DNA of 27,332 nt from Rhizobiales bacterium CCH10-E5 (GCA_001556125.1 LSIG01000094.1:1-27332), one strand, 5' to 3'; shown: positions 1 to 7,593, numbered from the stretch's first letter. The notes: generated by a model from the letters alone, not told the origin. A program made the numbers and translations.

Positions 1-15
1 TCATCCCCTGCCGGA

Positions 16-38
16 CCTTCTCCCCCGAGGGGAGAAGG
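16..38. repeat. Short perfect hairpin
   Basis: CCTTCTCCCC pairs with GGGGAGAAGG around a 3-base loop, a 10-bp perfect stem. There is no T-run after it, so it looks like a REP-type palindrome, or the arm of an element cut by the window edge, rather than a classic intrinsic terminator. Confidence 0.55.
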
Positions 39-544
39 AGGCTGACTTATCCCCGGTGCTTTCGTGTCGCCTTAATCTGCCACCACCTCATCCCCGAGGG
101 GCAGCCATCCGGAAGGCAAGCCGTTGGTGGGGATGGGCGCGGCGCCTGCGGCCAGCCTTGCAAGCTGGACTCGGGAGGCTTCGGGGCACCGCCCTGGGGG
201 TACTACGGCCCCTGTGCGAGGAGCTCGCTGGACCGGTCGTTGGCATCACGCCTTCGTCCCATGCCGGACGGCGCGACAACCCGATGAGGGGAACTGGCGC
301 CCGAGGGCTCGCGGCGGAGGCTGGCCTTCGACCCGATAAGCGCGGCCCGGAGACAAAAAACGCCGACAAGCGGAGCGCCACGGGGCGTGCGGATGGTGGC
401 TCAATCCATCCGCGCCGCATCCTGGCTCAACGGATGCGGATTTGAGACCCACGCGCCTCGCGGCGCTCCGCTGCCCCTCGTCATCAACCGACGCCGGAAG
501 GCGGGCGGGGACTTCCGCTGTGCGGTTTCGCGGGAAGGCGCGAA

Positions 545-692
545 CCCCTCCCCCTTGTGGGGAGGGGCAGGGGTGGGGGTCGGAAAGCTGAGCGCGCCCT
601 GGACAGGCTGGGTGCACCATCCATGCCAGTCCGGCGAACGCCCACCAGGCGGCACGACCCCCACCCCTTCCCCTCCCCACAAGGGGGAGGGG
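545..692. repeat. 148-bp inverted-repeat element (GC-rich, CCCCTCCCC type)
   Basis: The left arm (545-580) and right arm (657-692) are nearly perfect reverse complements of each other. Each arm contains its own smaller palindrome of the CTCCCC-GGGGAG type, and a unique centre of about 75 bp separates them. This is the architecture of a bipartite REP/MITE-like element with no coding capacity. It resembles in design, but not in exact sequence, the elements at 10412-10576 and 22458-22633. Confidence 0.75.
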
Positions 693-766
693 TCTGCGTC
701 GCGATTCCGGCGCTCTCTCGTCCCGAGATGCTCGCGTCGAGCCCGAGCATGACGCGCGGGACCCCC

Positions 767-1000
767 TCAGTCCCCGGTCATCGTCATCTCGGCGTCGATC
801 GCCTTCATGGTCGGGTTGGCGGCGCAGAAGGCGCGGATGCGGGCGGCGACGGCGGGCGGGTATTCGCTCGTGCCGCGGGCGCCGGATTTCAGCCAGTCGG
901 CGCAGCTCAGCTCCCGGTCGGTGATCCGGGCCATGGCCGGGGCGGGCAGGAGCAGCAGGCCGGCGAGGGCGGCCGCGAAGGCGTGCGGAAGGCGGGGCAT
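767..1000 (-). CDS. Small exported protein with two cysteines
   Basis: This encodes a 77-residue protein. Residues 1-24 form a signal peptide with a hydrophobic leucine/alanine core, ending in an Ala-Met-Ala cleavage site. The mature part is only about 53 residues and has two cysteines (C33 and C59) that could form one disulfide in the periplasm. The sequence around C33 (SCADWL) and the second Cys before a short tail are loosely reminiscent of small acid-stress chaperones of the HdeA/HdeB kind, but the similarity is too weak to name it. The frame is open further upstream, but the start at 1000 was chosen because it directly begins a good signal peptide. It is divergent from the 1192-1455 gene. 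Function unknown. Confidence 0.6.
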   Translation of the reverse strand: MPRLPHAFAAALAGLLLLPAPAMARITDRELSCADWLKSGARGTSEYPPAVAARIRAFCAANPTMKAIDAEMTMTGD

Positions 1001-1191
1001 GGGGAACGGTCCTGACGGGGGGCCCGCGCGGCGGGCTCGCATGGGCGCGCTCCTGCCCCGCCGCGCCGCCGGAGGCAAATGCGATTGTCGCCGCCCCGAT
1101 GCGCGGGCAGGGCAGGGAACAAAGGCCGCATTCGCCGCGCGGCGCCCTTCCGTGATAGGCAGCGGCGACATTCCGCAACAGGTTCGACGAC

Positions 1192-1455
1192 ATGGCCAAG
1201 AAGACGCCCGAACAGCTCGCCCGCGAATTCGAGGGGCGCAAGGCCAAGGGGCTGGCCAAGGGCGCCGCCGCCTTCTGGCCGAACATCCTGTCCAACGCCG
1301 TGCTGAAGCTGACCGCGGCGAAGGCGGAGATCACGGTCGCGGCGCTGACCGAGCTGCTGGCGAAGGACGCCGAATCGAAGGACGTCACCCTCGCCGCCGG
1401 CGCGGCCGAGGCGCTGGCGCGTCTGCGCCAGGCGGTGGCGAAGGGGGAGGGCTGA
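1192..1455 (+). CDS. Hypothetical 87-aa helical protein
   Basis: I do not recognise a family. The protein is 87 residues, rich in Ala, Lys, Glu and Leu, with no signal peptide, membrane segment or cysteine. It reads as two or three amphipathic helices: a charged N-terminal helix (MAKKTPEQLAREFEG), a hydrophobic middle (AAFWPNIL) and an alanine-rich C-terminal helix. Coding is supported by the clean codon pattern and by soluble-protein composition. The ribosome site is weak (AGG about 10 bases upstream). A palindromic repeat starts only 4 bases after the stop, and the next gene is convergent. Confidence 0.6.
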   Translation: MAKKTPEQLAREFEGRKAKGLAKGAAAFWPNILSNAVLKLTAAKAEITVAALTELLAKDAESKDVTLAAGAAEALARLRQAVAKGEG

Positions 1456-1458
1456 CCT

Positions 1459-1540
1459 CGTCATTGCGAGCGCAGCGAAGCAATCCAGGCAACGTCGAGT
1501 GCTGCCGCTCCTGGATGGCTTCGCTGCGCTCGCCATGACG
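1459..1540. repeat. 82-bp palindromic intergenic element
   Basis: The ends are inverted: CGTCATTGCGAGCGCAGCG on the left and its imperfect complement, ending in CGCCATGACG, on the right. The inner CAATCCAGG/CCTGGATGG arms extend the stem. The element fills the gap between two convergent genes and could also act as a bidirectional terminator-like hairpin. Palindromes of this CGTCATTGCGAGCG type are known to be scattered through many bacterial genomes. Confidence 0.75.
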
Positions 1541-1566
1541 GTGGAGGGTCCGGAGCCCTCTGATCC

Positions 1567-2022
1567 TCACCCCGGCTCGCCGGCGATGACGCCCTTGCGC
1601 AGCAGGAAGCAGCCATAGGGGCGGGGGTCGCCGACCTGGACCACCGCGAAGGCGCGCCGCGCCGCCTCGTAGAAGGCGAAGCGCTCGATGCCGGCGAGCG
1701 GGGCCGGCCGCCCGAGCGCGGCGTCGATCTCGCGCTGCACGGCGGCCTGGACGGCGGGTATCGTGGCGGCGTCGCCGACGACCAGCATGCGGCGCAGCGG
1801 TTCGGGTTCGAAATCGTCGATCGGCAGCACGGAGAGGATGGCCCGCGCCGCCCGCTCCATGGTCAGGCCGGGCAGCCGGACGAGCCGGCCGCTGGTGGTC
1901 GCGGCGGCGATCGTCTCGGCCGGGTGGTTGGCATCGACCAGCGCGAGGTCGTCGCCATGGCCCATGGCGGCGAGGATCCAGAGCAGGTCGGCGGAGAGGA
2001 CGGGGTCGAGGGTCTTCAGCAT
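1567..2022 (-). CDS. fucU: RbsD/FucU family sugar mutarotase
   Basis: This encodes a 151-residue protein of the RbsD/FucU fold, which interconverts alpha and beta anomers of a sugar (L-fucose for FucU). The family's N-terminal catalytic region is present as MGHGDDLALVDANHPAE, with the key histidine at H22 and the D-A-N-H-P turn at 30-34. The family-type end RPYGCFLLRKGV is also present, and the length is normal. It starts 31 bases after the lactonase stop and is probably last in a minus-strand operon of aldo/keto reductase, lactonase and mutarotase. That context argues for L-fucose or a related 6-deoxy sugar rather than ribose. The exact sugar is inferred. Confidence 0.88.
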   Translation of the reverse strand: MLKTLDPVLSADLLWILAAMGHGDDLALVDANHPAETIAAATTSGRLVRLPGLTMERAARAILSVLPIDDFEPEPLRRMLVVGDAATIPAVQAAVQREIDAALGRPAPLAGIERFAFYEAARRAFAVVQVGDPRPYGCFLLRKGVIAGEPG

Positions 2023-2053
2023 GGCGGGGTCGTCCTGACAGGCGAAAGGCGGG

Positions 2054-2902
2054 TCACAGCCGACCCCGCCGGGCGAGGTAGACGCGCTGCGCGGTGCCGC
2101 CGAAGATCGCGGCGCGCTCGTCCTCGCTGCAGCCGTCGAGCAGCGTCTGCGCGGCGTCGAACCAGCGCTCGTAAGGCGCGCGCAGCGTCACCACCGGCCA
2201 GTCGCTGCCGAAAATCAGCCGCTGCGGGCCGAAGGTCATCAGCAGGTGGTCGACGACCGGCTGGAGCGTGGCGAGGCTCCAGTCCGGCCCGGCCTCGGTG
2301 ACGAGGCCGGAGAGCTTGCAGAATGTGGCGGGATGGGCGGCGAGCGCGGCGATCCCCTCGCGCCAGGCGGCGAGGTCGCCGGCGACGAGATCGGGCTTGG
2401 CGCCGTGGTCGATGACGACGGTGAGCCGGGGCTCGCGGGCGAGCAGAGCAAGCGTGGCGGTGATATGCTCCGTCTTGATCAGCGCGTCGAAGACGAGGCC
2501 GTGGGCGACCATCGCGGCCAAGGCCGGGGCGAGTTCCGGCCGGCCGAGAAAGCCGAGGTCGGGAATATCCTGCGCCATCGGGCGCAAGCCCACCAGCAGC
2601 TGGTCGGCGGCGAGTTCGGCAATGCGGGCGGGGGCGTCGGGCGCCTCGAGATCCGTCCAGCCGACGACGCCGGCGACGAAGGCCGTGCGCCCGGCGGTGT
2701 CGAGCAGGAAGCGCGTCTCGGCCTCGGTCGGCGCGGCCTGGACGAGGATGGTGCGGTCGATGCCGTGGCGGGCGAGCAGGGGGGCGAGATCGTCGGGCGT
2801 GAAGTCGCGGTGGATCGGCCCAAGCGCGGGCGTCAGCCAGCCGTAATCGCCGCGCGCGATCTGCCAGAGATGCTGGTGGGCGTCGATGCGGAGCGGACTC
2901 AT
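2054..2902 (-). CDS. Amidohydrolase-2 family lactonase, probable L-fuconolactonase
   Basis: This is a 282-residue cytosolic TIM-barrel amidohydrolase of the 2-pyrone-4,6-dicarboxylate/fuconolactone hydrolase group. The N-terminal metal motif is IDAHQHLW, with H9 and H11. A middle histidine lies in VVIDHGAKPD, and the C-terminal FGSDWPV motif carries the conserved aspartate. It would hydrolyse the sugar lactone made by the dehydrogenase encoded just upstream. Its ATG overlaps the stop of the aldo/keto reductase gene (ATGA), which implies translational coupling and pathway linkage. L-fuconolactone is favoured because of the FucU-type neighbour; L-rhamnono- or galactonolactone are alternatives. 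Confidence 0.85.
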   Translation of the reverse strand: MSPLRIDAHQHLWQIARGDYGWLTPALGPIHRDFTPDDLAPLLARHGIDRTILVQAAPTEAETRFLLDTAGRTAFVAGVVGWTDLEAPDAPARIAELAADQLLVGLRPMAQDIPDLGFLGRPELAPALAAMVAHGLVFDALIKTEHITATLALLAREPRLTVVIDHGAKPDLVAGDLAAWREGIAALAAHPATFCKLSGLVTEAGPDWSLATLQPVVDHLLMTFGPQRLIFGSDWPVVTLRAPYERWFDAAQTLLDGCSEDERAAIFGGTAQRVYLARRGRL

Positions 2903-3924
2903 TGGGGCACCGGCACATCGGCGGCGAGCAGGCCCTCCGCCTTGAGCTCCGCCCAGAGCGCGGCCGGGACGGGCTGCGCGAGTTCGGCGATCTGGTCGGC
3001 GACCTCGGCGGGCGAGACCGCACCCATGACGAGGCTCGCCACCGCCTTGTGGCCGAGCGGGAACTGCAGCGCGGCGCGGCGCAAGGGCACGCCATGGCGG
3101 GCGCAGACCGCCTCGATCGCCGCGACGCGGGCGAGGATTTCCCGCGGGGCGGGGTTGTAGTTGTAGCGCGCACCGGGGACCGGGCCGGTGGCGAGGATGC
3201 CGGAGTTGAAGACGCCCCCTAACATCAGGCCGATGCCCTTCTCCAGCGCGAGCGGCATGAAGGAGGCCAGCGCCGGCTGTTCCAGCAGCGAGTAGCGCCC
3301 GGCGAGCAGCATGGTGTCGAAGTCCCCAGTGCGGGCGAAGCGCTCGCACATCTCCGCCTCGTTGACGCCGACGCCGATGGCGCCGACGGCGCCGGCCGCC
3401 CGCAGGGCCTCCAGCGCGCGATAGGCGCCGTCCATCGCCTCGGAAAAGCGCTGCTCGATCAGCGCCGCGCCATGGGTCCAGACGTCGACATCGTGGATCA
3501 GGACGATGTCGATGCGGTCGACGCCCAGCCGCAGGGCCGATTGTTCGAGCGAGCGCATCGCGCCATCGTAGGAATAGTCGAAGCGCAATCCATGCGGCAG
3601 GCCGCCGCGATAGCCGGAGCCGTCGCCGCGTCCGGCGAAAGGCTTGGCCACGCGCCCGATTTTGGTGGAGAGCACGAGGCCCTCGCGCGGCACCCGCCGC
3701 AGCGCCGCGCCGATGCGATGCTCGGAGAGGCCGTGGCCATAGAGCGGGGAGGTGTCGAACAGGGTGACGCCCCCGGCGATCGCGGCCTCGACGGTCGCGA
3801 CGGCGGTCGCCTCGTCGAGATGGGCGTACAGATCGCCCAGCGGCGCGCCGCCGAAACCGAGCGTCGAGACGGGCAGGCGGCTGCGGCCGAGCGGGCGCGG
3901 CGCAAGGGCAGAGGCAGGCGGCAT
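2899..3924 (-). CDS. Aldo/keto reductase, probable L-fucose (D-threo-aldose) dehydrogenase
   Basis: This is a 341-residue NAD(P)-dependent aldo/keto reductase. The catalytic tetrad is visible as D57 and Y62 in LFDTSPLYGHG, K88 in LSTKIGR and H144 in VLIHDVD. The overall pattern (PLYGHGLSEHRIG, GGVFNSGIL, YNYNPAP) matches the D-threo-aldose/L-fucose 1-dehydrogenase subgroup, which oxidises the sugar at C1 to its lactone. The frame is open to 3981, but the ATG at 3924 is preferred because GGAAA lies about 7 bases upstream and it begins the conserved part. It is first in the operon with the lactonase and mutarotase, and is divergent from the ABC binding-protein gene across a 182-bp shared regulatory region. 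Confidence 0.87.
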   Translation of the reverse strand: MPPASALAPRPLGRSRLPVSTLGFGGAPLGDLYAHLDEATAVATVEAAIAGGVTLFDTSPLYGHGLSEHRIGAALRRVPREGLVLSTKIGRVAKPFAGRGDGSGYRGGLPHGLRFDYSYDGAMRSLEQSALRLGVDRIDIVLIHDVDVWTHGAALIEQRFSEAMDGAYRALEALRAAGAVGAIGVGVNEAEMCERFARTGDFDTMLLAGRYSLLEQPALASFMPLALEKGIGLMLGGVFNSGILATGPVPGARYNYNPAPREILARVAAIEAVCARHGVPLRRAALQFPLGHKAVASLVMGAVSPAEVADQIAELAQPVPAALWAELKAEGLLAADVPVPQ

Positions 3925-3954
3925 CGGGCGTTTCCGTTCTCGTTGCGCAGAGTA

Positions 3955-3962
3955 TGTGCACA
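3955..3962. promoter_or_regulatory. Candidate operator palindrome in divergent region
   Basis: TGTGCACA is a perfect 8-bp palindrome between the divergent catabolic and transporter operons. Its GT..AC half-sites are compatible with a GntR/FCD regulator such as the one encoded at 8502-9179. This is inference: the motif is short, could occur by chance, and I saw no second clear copy. Confidence 0.25.
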
Positions 3963-4106
3963 CCGACATGTTAGCTTGCAACCGTCTTCGATCTTGATTA
4001 GCGTCCGGCGCAAGATGGTGGCCGGCGATCAGGGACGAGGTCCCGCGCCGGCGCCGCAGAACAGCCCGAAACGGGCGATGCGCGAGAAGTCCTGGGAGGA
4101 CGAGAG

Positions 4107-5459
4107 ATGAGCCAGACTCCGATCAAGCCGAGCCGCCGCGCGCTGCTGCGCGGCACCGCCGCCCTCGCCGCCACCGGCGCGATCGGCGCGCCGATGGTGC
4201 TGCGCGAGGCGCGCGCCCAGGCGGCCTTCAACTGGAAGCGCTTCTCGGGCACGACGATCGACGTGCTGCTGGTGAAGAACCCGCGCTCGGACCTGTTCCA
4301 GGCGGCCGAGAAGGAGTTCACCGAGCTCACCGGCATCAAGGTTTCCTCCGAGCAGGTGCCGGAGCAGCAGCAGCGCCAGAAGGCCGTGATCGAGTTCGCC
4401 TCGGGGAGGCCCAGCTTCGATGTCAGCGGCATCTCGCTGCATGTGCAGAAGCGCATGGCGGCAAAGGGCAAGTGGTTCGAGGATCTGAACCCCTATATCA
4501 AGGACGCCTCGCTGACCTCGCCGGACTTCGCGTTCGAGGATTTCGGCGCCGGTCCGGTCGCCTACGCGCGGCAGGCCGACGGGGCGCTCGATACGCTGCC
4601 CTTCTTCGTCGATTACTGGATGGTCTACTACAACAAGGAGCTCTTCGACGCGAAGGGTGTCGCCTTCCCCAAGACGATGGAGGAGATGTTCACCGCGGCG
4701 CAGAAGCTGCACGATCCCGCCAAGGGCGTCGCCGGCTTCGTCTCGCGCGGGCTCAAGAACGCCAATGTCCCGGTCTGGTCCTGCCTGATGCTCGGCCAGG
4801 GCATGGAGGCGACCTCGGCGGACGGCAAGCTGCAGACCGATACGCCGGAGGCGATCTGGGCGGCGGAACTCTACCGCAAGCTCAACAAGGAGACCGGCCC
4901 GGTCGGCTCCGTCGGCTTCAACTGGAACGAGTGCCAGACCACCTTCATGCAGGGCCGCGCCGCGATGTGGCTCGACGGCATCGGCTTCGCCACGCCGCTG
5001 GAGGATCCGTCCAAGTCCCGCATCGTCGGCAAGGTCGGCTATGGCGTGACGCCGCCGGGGCCGAAGGCGCATCATGCCGGCATGTTCGGTGACGGCATCG
5101 GCATCTCGCGCGGCTCGCAGAAGAAGCAGGCCGCCTGGCTCTACATCCAGCACATGACCAACAAGGCCCAGCAGCTCGCCATGCTCAAGGCCGGCGCCGG
5201 CGCGCCGGCGCGCTCCTCGGCCTATCTCGACACCGCGACGATCCAGGCGTCGAAGTTCGGCAAGCAGTATTTCGACTGCCTGCTGGCCTCGGCGAAGATC
5301 GCCCGGGCGGCGCTGCCGCAGATCGTGCCGGTCACCGAGTTCCGCGACGTCTTCGGCGTGGCGCTGACCAACATGATCGGCGGGTCGGATGTCGCCGCCG
5401 AGCTGAAGAAGGCGACGGAAGCCTTCGCGCCGGTGCTCGCCAAGAGCGAGCAGGGCTGA
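4107..5459 (+). CDS. Sugar ABC transporter substrate-binding protein (Tat-exported)
   Basis: This is a 450-residue family-1 extracellular solute-binding protein of the carbohydrate (CUT1, MalE/UgpB-like) type. The N-terminus has a twin-arginine signal: SRRALLRG with R10-R11, then a hydrophobic alanine/glycine stretch and an ARAQA cleavage site near residue 38. The mature protein shows family features such as LDTLPFFVDYWMVYYNKELFD, the MQGRAAMWLDG segment and a late ISRGSQKKQAAWLYIQ helix. It starts a plus-strand operon with two permeases of the same class. GGAGGACGAG just before the ATG gives a good ribosome site. The substrate is probably the sugar degraded by the divergent operon; this is inferred from context only. 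Confidence 0.93.
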   Translation: MSQTPIKPSRRALLRGTAALAATGAIGAPMVLREARAQAAFNWKRFSGTTIDVLLVKNPRSDLFQAAEKEFTELTGIKVSSEQVPEQQQRQKAVIEFASGRPSFDVSGISLHVQKRMAAKGKWFEDLNPYIKDASLTSPDFAFEDFGAGPVAYARQADGALDTLPFFVDYWMVYYNKELFDAKGVAFPKTMEEMFTAAQKLHDPAKGVAGFVSRGLKNANVPVWSCLMLGQGMEATSADGKLQTDTPEAIWAAELYRKLNKETGPVGSVGFNWNECQTTFMQGRAAMWLDGIGFATPLEDPSKSRIVGKVGYGVTPPGPKAHHAGMFGDGIGISRGSQKKQAAWLYIQHMTNKAQQLAMLKAGAGAPARSSAYLDTATIQASKFGKQYFDCLLASAKIARAALPQIVPVTEFRDVFGVALTNMIGGSDVAAELKKATEAFAPVLAKSEQG

Positions 5460-5474
5460 GGTTCGGCGCTTTGT

Positions 5475-5567
5475 CGTCATGGTCGGCCTTGTGCCGACCA
5501 TCCACGCCTTCGCTGGGCGAAGGCTGTGTTCAAGACGTGGATGCTCGCCACAAGGGCGAGCATGACG
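5475..5567. repeat. 93-bp palindromic element, copy 1
   Basis: The ends are inverted (CGTCATG and CATGACG). It holds two internal hairpins, GGTCGG..CCGACC and GCTCGCC..GGCGAGC, joined by CATCCACG/CGTGGATG arms. A second copy of identical length lies at 20245-20337, and the right halves match base for base over more than 30 positions. It sits between the binding-protein gene and the first permease gene, a classic position for REP elements that stabilise upstream mRNA. Confidence 0.85.
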
Positions 5568-5589
5568 GGTTGGTTCGAGCGATCAAGTC

Positions 5590-6522
5590 ATGACAGCCAC
5601 ATCACTCCCATCGCCGACGGCCGTCGCACCCGCACAGCCCGCGCCCTTCGTCCATTCGGCCGATTTCACGCCGCGCTACTGGCTGTTCGCGGCGCCGGCC
5701 GTGCTCGTCGTCGGGACGGTGATCGTCTTCCCCTGGCTGTTCACGCTCTACATGTCCGGCCATGACTGGAAGATCGGCGGCGGGCCGGAATTCGTCGGCC
5801 TGCAGAACTTCGTCGAGCTGTTCCGCGACGCCCGCTTCCTCGAGTCGATGGGGCACACCTTCTATTTCACGACGCTGGCCGTGGTGCTGCCGATCGTCTT
5901 CGGCACGGCGGCGGCACTGGTGTTCCACCGCGAATTCCCGTTCCGGGGCCTGCTGCGCACCGTCTTCGTGATGCCGATGATGGCGACGCCGGTGGCGGTG
6001 GCGCTGGTCTGGACGATGATGTTCCATCCCCAGCTCGGCGTGCTGAACTATCTGCTCTCGCTGGTCGGCATCGGGCCGCAGGCCTGGGTCTATTCGCCCG
6101 ATACGGTGATCCCGACGCTGATCCTCGTCGAGGTCTGGCACTGGACGCCGCTGGTCATGCTGATCGTGCTCGGCGGGCTCGCCGGTCTGCCGCGAGAGCC
6201 TTACGAATCCGCGCTGATCGACGGCGCCAATGACTGGCACATGTTCCGCCACATCACGCTGCCGCTGGTCTGGCCCTTCATCATGGTGGCGATCGTGATC
6301 CGCACGATCGACGCGCTGAAGGCCTTCGACACGATCTTCGTGATCACCCAGGGCGGTCCGGGCACGGCGTCGGAGACGCTGAACATCTTCCTCTATCTGC
6401 AGGCGTTCCAGTTCTACAAGATCGGCTACGCCTCGGCCGTGGTGGTGATCTTCTTCGTCATCATCATCATGCTCTCGCTGCTGCTGCTCTATGCGCGGCA
6501 GAAGTCGAAGTGGAACGCGTGA
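5590..6522 (+). CDS. Sugar ABC transporter permease (MalF/UgpA type)
   Basis: This is a 310-residue inner-membrane permease of the carbohydrate CUT1 class with six predicted membrane segments, the first near residues 30-52. The EAA loop that contacts the ATPase is present at about 205-225 (EPYESALIDGANDWHMFRHITLPL), with the conserved G. It pairs with the permease encoded at 6683-7501 to form the heterodimeric channel for the binding protein upstream. The N-terminal 25 residues are proline/alanine-rich and cytosolic. No ATPase gene of the system is present in the window. The gene is flanked on both sides by palindromic repeats. Confidence 0.93.
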   Translation: MTATSLPSPTAVAPAQPAPFVHSADFTPRYWLFAAPAVLVVGTVIVFPWLFTLYMSGHDWKIGGGPEFVGLQNFVELFRDARFLESMGHTFYFTTLAVVLPIVFGTAAALVFHREFPFRGLLRTVFVMPMMATPVAVALVWTMMFHPQLGVLNYLLSLVGIGPQAWVYSPDTVIPTLILVEVWHWTPLVMLIVLGGLAGLPREPYESALIDGANDWHMFRHITLPLVWPFIMVAIVIRTIDALKAFDTIFVITQGGPGTASETLNIFLYLQAFQFYKIGYASAVVVIFFVIIIMLSLLLLYARQKSKWNA

Positions 6523-6540
6523 TGGCGGCGATCCCATCCA

Positions 6541-6660
6541 CAGCCCTCATCCTGAGGAGCGCTCCGCAGGAGCGCGTCTCGAAGGATGGTCCAGCACGCT
6601 CCGGAGACATCTGGAGCATCCTTCGAGACGCCGCTGCGTGGCTCCTCAGGATGAGGGCTG
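6541..6660. repeat. 120-bp nested inverted-repeat element
   Basis: The outer arms are perfect 20-bp reverse complements at 6541-6560 and 6641-6660 (core CCTCATCCTGAGGAGC). A second perfect 14-bp pair, CGTCTCGAAGGATG at 6575-6588 and its complement at 6617-6630, is nested inside. It lies between the two permease genes and leaves room only for the ribosome site of the second. It is non-coding and has a MITE/BIME-like structure. Confidence 0.88.
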
Positions 6661-6682
6661 AGGAGCAAGGGGGGCGTCTCCC

Positions 6683-7501
6683 ATGACCCGCCTCGCCAAG
6701 AAGTTCGGCTTCTACGCCTCCGTCTTCGTGCTGGTCTCGCCGGCGGTGTTGGTGTTCCTCTGGATGATCTCGCTCTCGTTCAAGAACGAGCTCGACAACA
6801 CCGCCTTCCCGCCCGTCTTCATTCCCGATCCGCCGACGCTGAAGAACTACATCGACGTCTTCGCGCAGAACAATTTCGCGCTCTATCTGTGGAACTCGAT
6901 CCTGGTCACGGGCGGGGCGGTGCTGATCGGGCTCGCGGTCGGCGTGCCGGCCGGCTACGGCATCGCGCGCGGCAAGGCGACGAAGTTCGCGATCCTGATC
7001 CTGGTCGCGCGCATGACGCCGGCCCTGTCCTATCTGATCCCGCTCTTCCTGCTGTTCCAGATGACCGGGCTGGTGGGGACGATCACGGCGCTCGTCATCA
7101 CCCATCTCGTCATCACCATCCCGATCATCGTCTGGATCATGATCGGCTATTTCGAGAACGTGCCGATCGAACTGGAGGATGCGGCGCGGATCGACGGCGC
7201 CTCGACCTGGCAGGCCTTCCGCCATGTCGCGCTGCCGCTGGCGATGCCGGGCGTCACGGTCGGCGGCATCCTCGCCTTCATCTTCTCCTGGAACAACTTC
7301 ATCTTCTCGGTCGTGCTCGGCGGCAAGAACAGCCGCACGCTGCCCTCGGCGGTCTACAACTCGCTGACCTTCGAGCAGATCTCCTGGGGCCCGCTGGCCG
7401 CGGCCGCGCTCCTGGTGACGCTGCCGGTGCTGCTGGTGACGGTGCTGGCGCAGCGCCAGATCGTCGCCGGGCTCTCGGCCGGAGGGCTCAAGGATGGCTG
7501 A
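6683..7501 (+). CDS. Sugar ABC transporter permease (MalG/UgpE type)
   Basis: This is a 272-residue permease with six membrane segments, the second half of the CUT1 channel. The start follows a strong AAGGGGGG ribosome site at 6667-6675. The EAA loop is at about 160-185 (IELEDAARIDGASTWQAFRHVALPLAMPG), and the SFKNELDN segment after the first helix is typical of MalG-like subunits. A DapA-family gene follows after 92 bp, which links uptake with catabolism. Like its partner it depends on an ATPase encoded elsewhere, probably a shared MsmK/UgpC-type subunit. Confidence 0.93.
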   Translation: MTRLAKKFGFYASVFVLVSPAVLVFLWMISLSFKNELDNTAFPPVFIPDPPTLKNYIDVFAQNNFALYLWNSILVTGGAVLIGLAVGVPAGYGIARGKATKFAILILVARMTPALSYLIPLFLLFQMTGLVGTITALVITHLVITIPIIVWIMIGYFENVPIELEDAARIDGASTWQAFRHVALPLAMPGVTVGGILAFIFSWNNFIFSVVLGGKNSRTLPSAVYNSLTFEQISWGPLAAAALLVTLPVLLVTVLAQRQIVAGLSAGGLKDG

Positions 7502-7593
7502 CGCGCGCAATCCCCATCACCGCCGGGCGCATGTCTGCTCACGCGGCCCGACACCCACACCTCTCATTCTCTCCCTCTGAAAGACGCTTCTCC

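Larger units (their letters stand above)
1..766. other. Gene-poor left edge, palindrome-rich
   Basis: I recognise no gene here. Open frames exist in several phases, but they overlap each other, read through the GC-rich palindromes and give arginine/proline-rich products resembling no family. There is a short hairpin at 16-38 and a large inverted-repeat element at 545-692. The middle part (about 100-440) is unique-looking GC-rich sequence without clear repeats. It does not match the conserved cores of RNase P RNA, tmRNA or a tRNA as far as I can see. It could be decayed coding sequence or an unrecognised RNA. Confidence 0.6.

Noticed and set aside
387..440. Possible tRNA T-arm-like string near 430-450 on the minus strand
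   Set aside because: No matching acceptor, D and anticodon stems could be assembled around it.
100..440. Possible RNase P RNA, tmRNA or group II intron remnant
   Set aside because: The conserved cores of these RNAs (for example the RNase P GAGGAAAGTC box or a domain V hairpin) were not found.
2054..3961. 635-codon minus frame suggesting a fusion of the aldo/keto reductase and lactonase
   Set aside because: Only the C-terminal part is the real lactonase. The N-terminal part is an out-of-frame reading of the reductase gene. The two genes are separate with an ATGA overlap.
4029..5501. 490-codon open frame antisense to the ABC binding-protein gene
   Set aside because: It exists because GC-rich third positions remove stops in the opposite strand. 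The product is arginine/glycine/leucine-rich without family features, and the sense gene is certain.
7502..7593. Extension of the DapA-family protein upstream to 6889
   Set aside because: The upstream part is an out-of-frame reading of the permease gene. The aldolase family begins at the ATG at 7594.
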